From the NCBI GenBank assembly GCA_963814915.1, contig CAWFEI010000010.1, forward strand, positions 121,432-185,431: DNA of 64,000 nucleotides. Direction: 5' to 3'. Shown in pieces: positions 52,853 to 62,518 of this stretch (positions are counted from its first letter, which is position 1; each line of letters starts with the position of its first letter). A program made the translations under genes and the position numbers. The DNA comes from VRUE01 sp963814915 (lineage in GTDB: Bacteria > Actinomycetota > Thermoleophilia > Solirubrobacterales > 70-9). Under the pieces are notes generated by a model. It did no database searches and was not told where the DNA came from. It saw only the letters and a program-made list of their open reading frames with translations.

Positions 52853-53169
52853 GGGCTAAGGCCTCTCAAGGGTTGGTGGGTTTGGGACGGGCGTACCTTG
52901 CGCGCTTGCGGTGGGGCGGCAGGGCGTTCCTTGGGCGGTTGCGTTGGGGCCTTTCCGCAGTCCCCGAAAGGAATCAGACGGCGATCGGGACCGGCGAAAT
53001 CGCGGGCTTTTAGACATAAAGCGGCATCTCCTCTGCTCCGGACGGGCGCGCAGCGCCCGTCCTCCGCGTCCGGGGATGCCGCTGCGGTTGGGAGCCTGTG
53101 GGGTCGGTGTTGCGCGGGCGGGGTTTGGCTTGCGGGATCCGGGGACGGGCGGCGGTAGAATCGGTATCG
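52853..53169. repeat. intergenic structured repeat, copy C
   Basis: Inner hairpin CCTTTC/GAAAGG (52950-52955/52966-52971), then AATCAGACGGCGATCG related to the conserved block of A and B. GCGGCATC/GATGCCGC (53021-53028/53075-53082) encloses GACGGGCGC/GCGCCCGTC (53041-53061). CCTGTGGGGTCGGTGTT (53095-53111) is identical to copy A. In minus sense GAGGAGATGCCGC opens MPLYV-stop, overlapping a 53-codon frame (MSKSPRFRRSRSPSDSF...) that ends three bases before the lipoprotein ATG. Confidence 0.65.
53156..53161 (+). promoter_or_regulatory. -10 element of the MazF module
   Basis: GGTAGAATC with TAGAAT at 53156-53161, nine bases upstream of the antitoxin ATG, the same as in the RelE module. TTGCGG lies 20 bases before it, matching TTGGGC at the same distance in the other module. 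Confidence 0.55.
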
Positions 53170-53385
53170 ATGACCGCCAAGGAGAAGCTGCTGGAGCGAG
53201 TGACAAGGCTCTCAGAGGCCGAGGCCGACGAGACGTTGCGGCTGCTCGAGATTTGGAGGCCCGGCGACACCGTCGATGAGTGGGGCAACCTCTCGGCGAT
53301 GGCGCGCTCATCCTCGGCGGGGGCGCTACGGCGGCTCGACGAGGAGGAGGCCAAAGCAGGGCTCTCCTGGGAGAAGTACCGCTGA
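53170..53385 (+). CDS. antitoxin of a MazF module
   Basis: 71 residues from ATG 53170. MTAKEKLLERVTRLSEAEADETLRLLE is shared with the RelE antitoxin at 48114. The C-terminus (RPGDTVDEWGNLSAMARSSSAGALRRLDEEEAKAGLSWEKYR) is unrelated to it. The stop overlaps the toxin start. The conserved part should bind the similar promoter, and the variable part the toxin. Confidence 0.8.
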   Translation: MTAKEKLLERVTRLSEAEADETLRLLEIWRPGDTVDEWGNLSAMARSSSAGALRRLDEEEAKAGLSWEKYR

Positions 53386-53693
53386 ATCGCGGCGAGGTAC
53401 GGTGGTACGAGCCGCCGAACCGCAAGCGGCGACCGGTGCTGATCCTCGCTCGCGAGGGCGCAGTTGCCCGCCTGCACGATGTTCTCGTTGTCCCGGCGAC
53501 CCGCACGATCCGCGGGATCGAGAGCGAGGTCGAGGTCGATGAGTCCGACGGGATGCTGACGGCCTGCGTGCTCAGCCTCGACCACGCCTTCCTGGCCGAG
53601 AAGGTCTACCTGACCGAGCGGATCACCGAGTTGGGCGCCGCGAAGATGGATGAGGTCTGCCGGGCGCTCGCGACCGCCGCCGGCTGTAGCTGA
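53382..53693 (+). CDS. mazF: MazF/PemK family endoribonuclease toxin
   Basis: 103 residues if it begins with CTG 53382 (CTGA overlap with the antitoxin stop). LNRGEVRWYEPPNRKRRPVLILAREGAV matches MazF (RGEVWW...KRPVLI), followed by DVLVVPATRTIRGIESEVEVDESDGM and CVLSLDHAFLAEKVYLTERI. No ATG/GTG/TTG lies at this place; upstream ones would add ~35 residues of unrelated sequence. It cleaves mRNA or tRNA at short sites. Confidence 0.82.
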   Translation: MNRGEVRWYEPPNRKRRPVLILAREGAVARLHDVLVVPATRTIRGIESEVEVDESDGMLTACVLSLDHAFLAEKVYLTERITELGAAKMDEVCRALATAAGCS

Positions 53694-53760
53694 ACGGGCG
53701 CGGCGCGGCCCGGGCGTCTGGGGGGAGGGCAGACGCGCGGGCCGGTTGGGCACCTGATGC

Positions 53761-56686
53761 CTAGCGGCCGTGCCGGCGCGCGCCGCGCGGGCGTGGCGCT
53801 TGTGGGTCCGCTTGTTGTGCTTGCGCTTGCCTTGCGCCGCTTCGCGCACTTGACCGAGACGACCCTCGGCTTGGTCAGCTGCCTGCGGCCGTTTTGGCCC
53901 AGCAGGTTGGCGCGCGCCTTGTTGCGCTGCGGCTTGTAGCAGAGGTTCCTGCTGTTGACGATCAGGCCCTTCTTGCCGCCCTGCATCGCCAGCACGAAGC
54001 GGCTGACCGGGATGTCGGGGATGCCGGTGAAGATGCGAGCGGATGCCGCCCTTGACCGAGTCGATGCGGGAGGCGAGCTCCACGTCGACCGGGGCCGAGT
54101 CGGGGCCTTTGAGCGCGACGACGAGGTCGGGCAGGTTGTGGTTGGAGGACCTGAGGTAGACCGGGCCGGTGGCCGGTGCGTCCAGCAGCGGGCTCCAGGC
54201 CTTGGCGGAGCCGTAGACGGCGCCCTTGGGGCACTGCGAGCCGTGGCCGGCGCCCGCGGCGAACTGCACGCGGGTGCAGATCGTGCGGATGTGGCCCTGG
54301 TCGAGGAAGGCCGAGTGCGGCAGGGTGACCGCGGCGCGGGAGAAGTTCGCCTCGCCGGGGTCGGGCCGCACGATCGCCCGCAGCGCCGGGTGGGCGCCGC
54401 GCCTCGTGCCGCCGTAGAGGCGGATCGCCAGGCGCGGCTTGAAGCCGAGGCCGGCGCAGTCGGCGGCCTGGTAGCGGGCGGCGAGGTCGACCGGGGAATC
54501 GGGCGTCGGCGCCAGCACGGTGCCGCCGCCCCACAGGGTCGCCTTGGTCTGCAGCTCGGCGCAGCTGGTCGCGTTGAGGGTGAAGTCGGGCTTGTCGACG
54601 TGGACGCGCAGGTCCCTGACGTTCAACGGGATGCCCTGCAGGATGTGGGGGATCGGGTCGCTCGCGGCGCCGTCGACTTCGGCGACGCCGGTGACCGAGT
54701 TGAGGGTCAGCGCCTCGCGCACGACGACCGTGCCGGCGTCGAAGGGCCCGGCGACCGCCGGGGTGATCGAGACCACCGAGAGCGGCGCTCCATGGTAGGG
54801 GCCTGCCAGGTAGAGCGAGCCGGGCACGTAGGTGAGCTGGGAGCCGACTCCGGCTCCCGCCGTGGTGGTGCCGATCTCGGAGTCGGCGGGGCAGCTGGGG
54901 TGATCGAGCTCGTCGGTGCCGCCGTGCTCACCCGTGCGGCCCTTCGCCTGGGCGATGCCCGACTCCGGGCACCAGGAGGTGCCGACGAGCCGTGCGACGA
55001 CGCCCGGAGGCAGCACCGAGCTGAACTTGGTGATGTCCTGTTCGCCGTCGCCGCGGGTGATCCGCATGTCGAAGGGGGAGTAGCGGCCGGCGGCGTTGTT
55101 CAGCGTGCCGGCCTGAAGCCGGGGTTGAACGTGCTGCGCCCCGCTCGGGCACGCCGCCGCCGTCCGAGCCCGCGACGATCTCGAAGCTCGAGGTCGATTC
55201 GACCGCCGGCCCACCCGAGTAGGGGTAGAGCATCGCCTTCACCGGGTGCGTGCCGCAGTCCGGCGGGGTGACCAGCGGGCTGCGAGCCCCTTCGCGGAAG
55301 TGCACGCGCACGTGGGAGAGCGGCACCTGGACGATTTCTTCGGCCGTGGTGACGAGCCGGCCCGTGCTCGGGTCCGGTTCCACCTTCATCGGCTGGATGA
55401 TGAAGATGCCCAGTTCGGGGTCCTGGATCGCCAGATACAGGGCTAGCAGCGTGTGCTCTGGGTTCTCGTACGGCTTGGCGAGAAAGAGGCCGCCCTTCAG
55501 CAGCTTGCCTTCCAGCAGCGGCGTTTCGACTTCGACGTAGCCCAGCTTGGAGGCGTCGGGGCAGCCGACCCCGGGATCGGTGAAGGCGTTCATCTGAGCG
55601 AGCTGCGCCTTCGGTGCACACGCCGAGGCCGTTGGCCGGAGAGGGGTTGGCGGTCATCCCCTCGGGCAGGGTGACCACGGCTTTTTCGATGTCGGAGTCC
55701 GAGTTGCCGCCGGGCGAGGCGAGGCCTTCGTCGCCTTCGACGTCCAGGGAGAAGGCCAGGCCGGTGGCGCTGGAGGCCGCCGCGGTGGTCGGCTTGGCGG
55801 CGATCGTCGGCGCGAAGCGCAGGGCGGAGCAGCCGGTGAGACCGACCTCCGCGGGCAGTTCGGGAGTGTGAACGGTCTGCTCGAAGAGGCCCGGCGGACG
55901 CTGCCAGGATTCTGCGCTGATCGTCGTCGCCAGCGGCCCGTCGCAGCGCGTCGGCAGGGTGAGGAAGGGCCGTTCGGGGATCGAGACGTGGCAGCTGCCT
56001 TTGGAGGCCAGCACTTCGGGGGTTTCGTCGAGGGTGTCCAGGCAGTCACCGCGGTAGGGGTCGTGGGCGACGGAGACCGGGTTGCCCCAGACGGTCAGCT
56101 TGGATCCGTAGAAGAAGGCCGACTGGGAGGTGTTTGAGACCGAGAAGACGACGTTGTGGGGGGGGTTCGGGCTGACCCGCAGGTCGACGGTGATCGGCAG
56201 CCCGGAGATCGCGATGAAGCCCAGCCGCGCCACCTCCCCGGGGGAGGGGGCCAGGTTGTAGACGGGGGCGTCCACGTACGTGGGTTCGCCGAAGCCGATC
56301 CTCAGCTGGGCGACGCCGACGGCGTCGGCGTTGGCGCAGCCGGGCAGGATCAATTCGGTGTCGATTTCGAGGAATTCGCGTTCTGAGCAGCGCGGCACCG
56401 CCGTCGGGTTGCCGATCAGGCCCGCTGGCAGCTGGCCGCGCAGGTTGCGCACTTCCCCGTCGGGGACTTCCCGGGAGCCTTCCATCTTGGTGTTGGCGTT
56501 GATCGTCGTCGTCAGCCCGAAGGGGTGGATCCCGGCCTGCGTCATCGGTGAGCCGTCTTCGGCTTCGATCGCCACGCTGAGGCCGTTGAGGCCGAAGGCC
56601 GCCCTTGCAGACGCCACCGCGGCCGTCCCTGCGATGAGCAGGCTCAAGCCCGTCGTCAGCAAGACCATGATCGTCCTCGTCCTCAT
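53761..56686 (-). CDS. large secreted protein, several frameshifts
   Basis: Start ATG 56686, whose first bases overlap the stop of the NHL gene upstream (ATGA), with GGAGGG before it. After a signal peptide (MVLLTTGLSLLIAGTAAVASARAAF) come two long similar halves with phrases such as GQLPAGLIGNPTAVPRC and PYSPFDMRITRGDGEQDITKFSSVLPPG, RLAIRLYGGTRRGAHPAL and GFKPRL. Frames change near 55600, 55130, 54040 and 53800. TAG 53761 ends a basic tail (KRTHKRHARAARR-like). About 970 residues. It resembles large exported repeat proteins of Solirubrobacterales; function unknown. Confidence 0.6.
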
Positions 56687-59600
56687 TCTGCTGCCCTCCT
56701 GCGGTTTTGCTTTCGGTGTCGGTGGCGATGCCTTCCATGGCTCCGGTGCCTGTGCCGGCGGCTCAGGCAGCGGGTCCTGCCGTGGCGGCGCACGCGGCGC
56801 TTGCCCTTCGGGCAGCGCCTCGCCTTCGCCTTGACGTTGCCCGGGCCGGTGTAGGTGGCCGAGGCCGGAGTCCGGGCGGCCGGGGCGGCGGCGGAACCCT
56901 GGCAGGCTTCCCCCTGGCATCCTTCGGCGCTCGCTGCCGGGCCCGGCAGGCCGCCGCCGATGCGCGCGTCATAGACGTCGATCTGGCCGGGGTCCCAGGG
57001 CACCAGGCTCTGGGCGGTGGTGAGGAAGACGTCGGCGCCGTCGGCCGAGGCGTCCACGAAGGAGGAGGGCGCCGGGCTCTGCCCCGAGGAGACCAGGGCG
57101 ATGCAGCCGCCCGCCTTCGGGTCAAAGGCGGCGCTCGCTTCCTCACAGCCCCCTTCCCCCGGCGCCTCCCACTCATAGACGTCCTGGGCGCCGTTGGTGT
57201 CGGTCGGGACCAGCGGGTCGAAGCTCTCGAAGAACAGCCGTCGCCCGTTTTCGGCCAGCGCCCGCGGCTGGTAGAGCTGGGTCTCCCAGGTGGGGATCGC
57301 GGCGGCTGCCCAGGTGCCGGGCGTGTGGGTGGAGCCGTCGAGCAGCTGCGCCCCCGCCGGACGCGCCCCGCTGCGCTTGCACGACACGCAGGAAAGCCCC
57401 GCCCCCACCCGGTACAGGAAGACCTCCGCGTCGGCCTGCCCGCTCTGCCGGTCCGTGTTGTCATAGCCCGTCAGCGGCGCGCTCGACATGAACGTCGCCG
57501 CCCCCCGTCGGCGCTCACCTGCGCTGGCGTGGTAGAAGGGGCTCGTGGAGGCCGGGCTGTCAAGCCCTTTGCCGCCGGCGCCGGTTCCCAGCGTCGCGAC
57601 CAGCGTGAACGCGCCCCCTTCCTCCAGGTAGAGGTTCGGCTTGCCCGCCTGCGCCCCCGCGTCGAGCGCTTCCCCCGAGACCAGGTAGACGCGGCCGAGG
57701 TCCTCGCTGGAGCCGACCACGCCCGCCACTTCCCCCGCCAGCGGCCTCGAGCCCCTGCTCGCCAGGCGGTATTCGTAGAGCTCTCCGCCTTCGCTGTAGA
57801 GGGCCTTGGAGCCGTCTTCGGAGGCTTCCCAAAACAGCGCCGAGGCGCCCGCCGAGACCGCGTAGCTGCACGCCTTCGCGCGTTCGCTGCAGCTCCCCCG
57901 CTCATTTTGCTCTGCGCCTGCGTCGGATTGGTCCGCACGTAGAGGCGCCCCGCCACGCCGCCTTCGCTCGTGCTCCAGTAGAGCGTCCCGGCGTCCGCTG
58001 CCAGCGCGTTGTGCGTGCGGCTCGAGCGCGTGTCGGCCAGGAGGCCCTGCGCGGTGCCCGCCGCGCACGGTTCGCTCGTCGCCGTCCCGTCCGGCAACCG
58101 GCAGGCAAACCGCAGCCCCCCCGCGCCCGCCACATAGAGCAGCGGCTTGCCCGCGCCCAGGTCCGGCGCCCCTTCGGCGAGCGCCTCGCTCACCCGGAAG
58201 GCCGCCGCTTCCCCGTCGGCGGAGACCGCCATCAGTTCAGGCACGAAGCCCTGCGCGTCGCGGTGGGCGGGGGTCGTCGTGCTGAGCGCGGTGTAGGAGG
58301 GGGTGCCGCAGTCCTCGCGGCGGTAGAGGTCGGCGAAGCCTTCGGGCGCCGCCGGGTCAAGCGGCGGCGAGGAGTCATAGAGCAGCCAGCCCCGGCAGAG
58401 GTCGGCCGTGAAGGCCTTGTACTGGGTGTCAAGGCCGGTCTTGTCGGTGCCGAAGACGCTCGGGCCCCGCGGCGGGGAGATCGGCGCGCTGGCCCAGCCC
58501 ACCCCCGCCTGGCGGCTCGCCAGGTACTGGCTGGTGAACGGCGCGCTTTCGGCGCCGGCGAAGGCCCGGTAGGAGGAGTAGGCGAGGCTCTCCCCGCCCG
58601 CCGCGCTCTGGTCGAGCATCGCGGGGTTGCTGTTGATGTTGCCGAGCACCGCCACGTCGCCGCCTTCTTTGTCTACCGGGGAGACCATCTCATAGGCCCG
58701 GCAGTCGGGCAGGGCGGCGCCCGCTCCGGCGCGGAAGCCCTGGTTGGGGCAGGAGGCCTCGGGCGCTTCGGGCGCCGGGAAGGTCGTGAAGGTGCCTTCA
58801 AGGCCCGCTTCGAAGCTCGCTTCTTCGGCTCCTTCCCCGTCGGGGTCGGTGCCGTAGACCGGCCCGCCGCCGCTGCTCTGGGAGACGAAGCGGTAGTGGT
58901 AGGTGGTGCTCGGCGCCAGCCCGGTGAGCGGGACCTGCGCGGTGGCGATCGGGAGGTTTACCGCGCCGCCGAGGTCGGCGGCGGGGAACGCGGCGCGCCC
59001 TTCGCAGCCCCCTTCAGAGCACCTGCCGGTGCCGTATTCCACGTAGTAGGACGCATCGCCCCAAAAGCGGGGGTTGATCTTCGCCTGCAGCTGCGCCGCG
59101 TCGGTGCCCGCCGAGCGCGCGTACTGGGCTTCGATGCTCGGCGGGGCGGGAGGCGGCGGGCAGACTCCGGGGTCGGGGGCCGGGCCGAAGGCGCGCAGGA
59201 AGCTTTCGAAGGTTCCCGGGCCGCCTTCGCGCTTGCCGACGTGCGTGGCGAGCAGCTCCTCGCTCCCCACACCGCAGGCCCCGCTCGTCGCCAGCCCCTC
59301 GATGCCCGTCCCGTCGCGGTCAATTCTTCTCCTTCGCATCCCGCCCGGCACTCCCCGCTGCCTTCCAGCGCCAGCACCCGCGCTTCCAGTTCCGGCGAGC
59401 CGAAGAGAGGGCGGGTTCTGTACCGCGAAGACCGTGCCTTCGGCGCCCGCCGCCAGCGCTTTGATCGCTTCCCGTTCTGCGAACACCGACCACCCCGAGC
59501 CGGTGTGCTTGTAGATGTTGGGGTGTTCTTCGCCGAAGCCCTGAAAGAAGCTGAAGTAGAGGTTGCCCGCCGCGTCGACCGCCAGCGCCTGGGTCCGCCC

Positions 59601-60392
59601 TTCCCCGCCCGGCGTGCCGCCTTTGACTTCGCCTTCCGCGGGCAGGCCGATCTCGCCCTGGTAGGCGCCGGCGGCGCTGAACTCCTGGATCCGGTTCTGG
59701 TCGCCGACGTAGACCGTGTCGGTTGGGTCGATCGCCAAGAACGCGCTGATCGGCCAGGTGCCGAACTGCCCCGGTTCGGAGCCCTGCACGCCGATCCCGC
59801 ATTCATCGCCCGAGGCGGCGGTGCAGACATCGGCGCCGGTGCTCTTGTCGACTTCGCCGCCAAACATCAGCACGAATTCGCCCGCCTGGGTGAACTTCTG
59901 CACCCGGTGGTTGCCGTATTCGGCCACGTAGACGTCGCCGCTGGAGTCCATCGCTATTCCCTGCGGGCGGTCCATCTGGCCGCTGCCGGTGCCGGCGATG
60001 CCCGCCTGGCAGGTGCTGGTCGGCGGGCTGGCGCCCGGACCGCAGCTCTGCGGTTCGCCCGAGCCGTCGGCGACCCCCCAGCCCCAGGCCTTTACGAACT
60101 GCCCCCAGGGGGTGAACTCATCGATCCGCGCGTGCTGGCGGTCGGCGATGAAGACGTGCCCGCTGGCCGGGTCGGCGGCGACTCCGAGTGGTTCATTCAT
60201 CCGGCCTACGCCCGAGCCCGCCGCCGAAGTCCCGCCGACCGCGCTCGGGACCTGGTTGAAGAGCGGCGGCGGCCACTGCACCTCGGCCGTCGCACTGGCC
60301 CGGCCGGCGGCCCAGAGCGACAGGGCGAGAGCAACCGCCCCGGACATTCCAACTCGCACCGCGAAGCTCTTCGTGTAGCGCTTCAGGTTCAC
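56683..60392 (-). CDS. secreted NHL-repeat protein, frameshifted
   Basis: Start GTG 60392 with AGAGGAAG upstream; signal peptide SGAVALALSLWAAGRASA. NHL blades: LGVAADPASGHVFIADRQHARIDEFTPWGQFV, GIAMDSSGDVYVAEYGNHRVQKF and LAIDPTDTVYVGDQNRIQEF. A fibronectin-like domain (ITGLAPSTTYHYRFVSQS-type) and a WD40/PD40-like propeller (AVSADGEAAAFRVSEAL, LYWSTSEGG) follow, and a Lys/Arg/His-rich tail ends it. Shifts near 57905 and two that cancel at ~59330-59410 are needed. About 1,235 residues. It lies at the head of a tandem of secreted-protein genes. Confidence 0.7.
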
Positions 60393-60425
60393 TTTCGCTT
60401 CCTCTTCTCGGTGATCCAGGATTTC

Positions 60426-60467
60426 GTGGGAGCCCGGGGGGGCGACGGCGTCACCCCGGGCTCCCAC
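60426..60467 (-). terminator. hairpin between collagen-like and NHL genes
   Basis: GTGGGAGCCCGGGG (60426-60439) and CCCCGGGCTCCCAC (60454-60467) form a perfect 14-bp stem with a 14-base loop. It lies 35 bases past the collagen-like stop and ~35 bases before the NHL start, so it ends the upstream transcript or attenuates read-through. Confidence 0.7.
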
Positions 60468-60501
60468 AGCTGCTACTGATCGCCTGGGCCCATACGGGCC
60501 G

Positions 60502-61383
60502 CTAGTTGCCCCTCACCGCCCAGGTGCCATACGCGTAGGCGAGCCCTGCGCCTTCCGATTCGCCCAGACCAACAAAGCCGGCCGTCCTGTCGGGCGTGAT
60601 GTCATTCCCAGAGCCTTCGTTCAAGTTGCCGGTGATGAACGACCGCGGAATGTTCCAGTTGACTTCCTTGTCGGCGAAGATGCAGAGGTAGCCGTTCTTC
60701 AGCGGGATAGGATTGGCCGCTCCGCCTTCGCAATATTTGATTTCTTCTCCGGATCCTTCCGGGAATTCAAACCCGAAGTGGGGATTTTTTTCTTCCCCTT
60801 CGATCATGTAGATCGCCTGTTCATTGGAGATGCCGGCAGCGGTTGGAATGCTGAACGAGAACGAGAAGGGAATTGCCTGTTCAGGGGCGCCGGCGACGAT
60901 CGGTCCGGCCGACCAGGTGCCTTTGAGCACTTCCCCTTCCGGCAGCGGTTCGGTGCTGAAGGTGCCGTCTTTGCCATTGCACACTTCGTTTTCTTCGCCC
61001 GAGCCTTCGACTTCGTAGGTGACACCGCCTGCGGGGCAGGAAAACGGGGCTTCATTTAGAACCGTGACAGACTTGCCATTGCCGCCGTTCGAGCCATTGC
61101 TCCCATCGGTGCCGTTGCTCCCATTGGAGCCGTCATTGCCGTTGGCGCCGGCGGGGCCCTGCGGGCCGGCGGGGCCTGCGGCCCCGGCGAACTGCTTGGC
61201 GATGCGGATCGCTTGCGGCTTGGTGACGAACTTGGGGCCGCGCTTCTTGCCGTGGCGGGCCTTCTTGTGGTGGCGGCCGCCGTTGTGGTTGGCGGCGTAG
61301 GCGCCGCCGACCAGGGCCATGACCAGGGCGACGATCGCCACTATGAGGCCGGCTTTGCCGAAGGGTTCTTTGAGACGTTGCAT
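60502..61383 (-). CDS. collagen-like exported protein
   Basis: 293 residues; GGAGGAGAAC lies seven bases before ATG. One N-terminal membrane segment (GLIVAIVALVMALVGGAYAA) is followed by a basic stretch and a short Gly-X-Y run (GPAGPQGPAGANGNDGSNGS... ~70-105). A beta-rich Cys-containing head domain (CPAGGVTYEVEGSGEENEVC ... YCEGG ... GYLCIF) follows. The design of anchor, triple-helix stalk and head is that of bacterial collagen-like surface proteins, here with a very short stalk. Confidence 0.8.
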   Translation of the reverse strand: MQRLKEPFGKAGLIVAIVALVMALVGGAYAANHNGGRHHKKARHGKKRGPKFVTKPQAIRIAKQFAGAAGPAGPQGPAGANGNDGSNGSNGTDGSNGSNGGNGKSVTVLNEAPFSCPAGGVTYEVEGSGEENEVCNGKDGTFSTEPLPEGEVLKGTWSAGPIVAGAPEQAIPFSFSFSIPTAAGISNEQAIYMIEGEEKNPHFGFEFPEGSGEEIKYCEGGAANPIPLKNGYLCIFADKEVNWNIPRSFITGNLNEGSGNDITPDRTAGFVGLGESEGAGLAYAYGTWAVRGN

Positions 61384-61387
61384 GGTG

Positions 61388-62298
61388 TTAGTTCTCCTCC
61401 TTGCGGACGGCTACCCGAGCCGGCCAGATTGGATTGGTTGCTGCCGGGGTCTCCCGGCGGACCCCGGCGGTCGCCAAAAGCGAGGGCCGGGTTGCGATCG
61501 ACTTGCCGGAAGGCGTGCGGCCGCTGAGATGAAGGTCGGTGGTGAACGCCCCAGCGTCAGTGTGGTGCGGGGCGGTGGCGACACCTTGGGCCGCGCTCGC
61601 GCCGGCATAGGGCGTGGCGGGGGCCGAGCAGGGGGTGGCGATCCGAGCGGCGTCGCTGCGATCGCCCTGGGCGCCCGGTCGGGCGAGCCGGCCTTGCCCC
61701 TGGTGGGCCGGATCGACCGAGCGGGTGTCCGGGGTGGAAGGCGTTAGACGCGAAGGCTGTGGTGAGAGCCCGGGAGCGTGAGCGCGGCCCAGGGTGTGGG
61801 CGGTGGAGGCGGTGCTCGAGGCGGGAGTGGTGAGTGCTCGGGCGTCGGCGGCGGCACGGAGCGCTGGCGAGGAGGGCAAGTGTGTTTGCAAGGCGAGCTG
61901 CGCTCGGCCTGCAAACGGCTCGCGATTGTGCGCCGGGTCGGCCGTCAACCCGCTCGCTGCGGCTTGGCCTTCGCTCGGGGTCGCTACGCGTCGGCGCGAG
62001 CTCGTCGCGCCGATGACCGCCGCCCGGCTTGGCGGGCGATGTTGGGTGGAGGCGGTCGGGTGAGCGGAACGACGGCGAGCGGCCCGGGGGTGACCCTCGG
62101 CCGGGACGGGATCGCCGGAGGGACCGGGCCGCTCGCGCCGTTGCGCGTCGAGCCGGCCGACGGGTTGAGGGCCGGGGCTCCGGTCGCCGCGAGCCAGGGA
62201 GAGCCGGCGGCGACGGTGGGTGGAAGGTCGGTGGCGCATGCGGCGGCGAGCGCGGTGCTCGGCTGCTGCGCGGTGGTGTCCCGTGGTGCTGCGATCAC
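61388..62298 (-). CDS. Ala/Pro/Thr-rich hypothetical protein, one frameshift
   Basis: Start GTG 62298 with GGGAGAGG seven bases upstream. Third codon positions are strongly G/C, which supports coding on this strand. MIAAPRDTTAQQPSTALAAA ... RPPPPNIA ends near 62030, where a one-base shift is needed. The other frame (VIGATSSRRRVATPSEGQ ... SVDPAHQGQGRLARPGAQ ... NPIWPARVAVRKEEN) runs to TAA 61388, inside the ribosome site of the collagen-like gene. About 300 residues of low complexity, no signal peptide or known domain. Confidence 0.5.
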
Positions 62299-62518
62299 TG
62301 CGATACCTCTCCCTTTCCCTGTGGCGGACCGCGTCCCATAGCGGCCCTTCCCTGCTGCGGTGCTGCGGTGCTCGTGGTGGTTCCCTGCCCGTTTTGGGGG
62401 CTTTGGTGCTGTCGGGTGAAGGACGTTCCCATTGGGGTGTCCTCGGTACCGACGTGGCTATGTAAGCAGATCCGGCTGCGAGATGCAAGCCGAAGTTCCC
62501 AAAAAGTGAGGCCGATTT

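Noticed and set aside
58011..60479. 822-codon open frame on the plus strand
   Set aside because: Antisense to the NHL protein with Arg/Gly/Ala-rich nonsense sequence and no domain.
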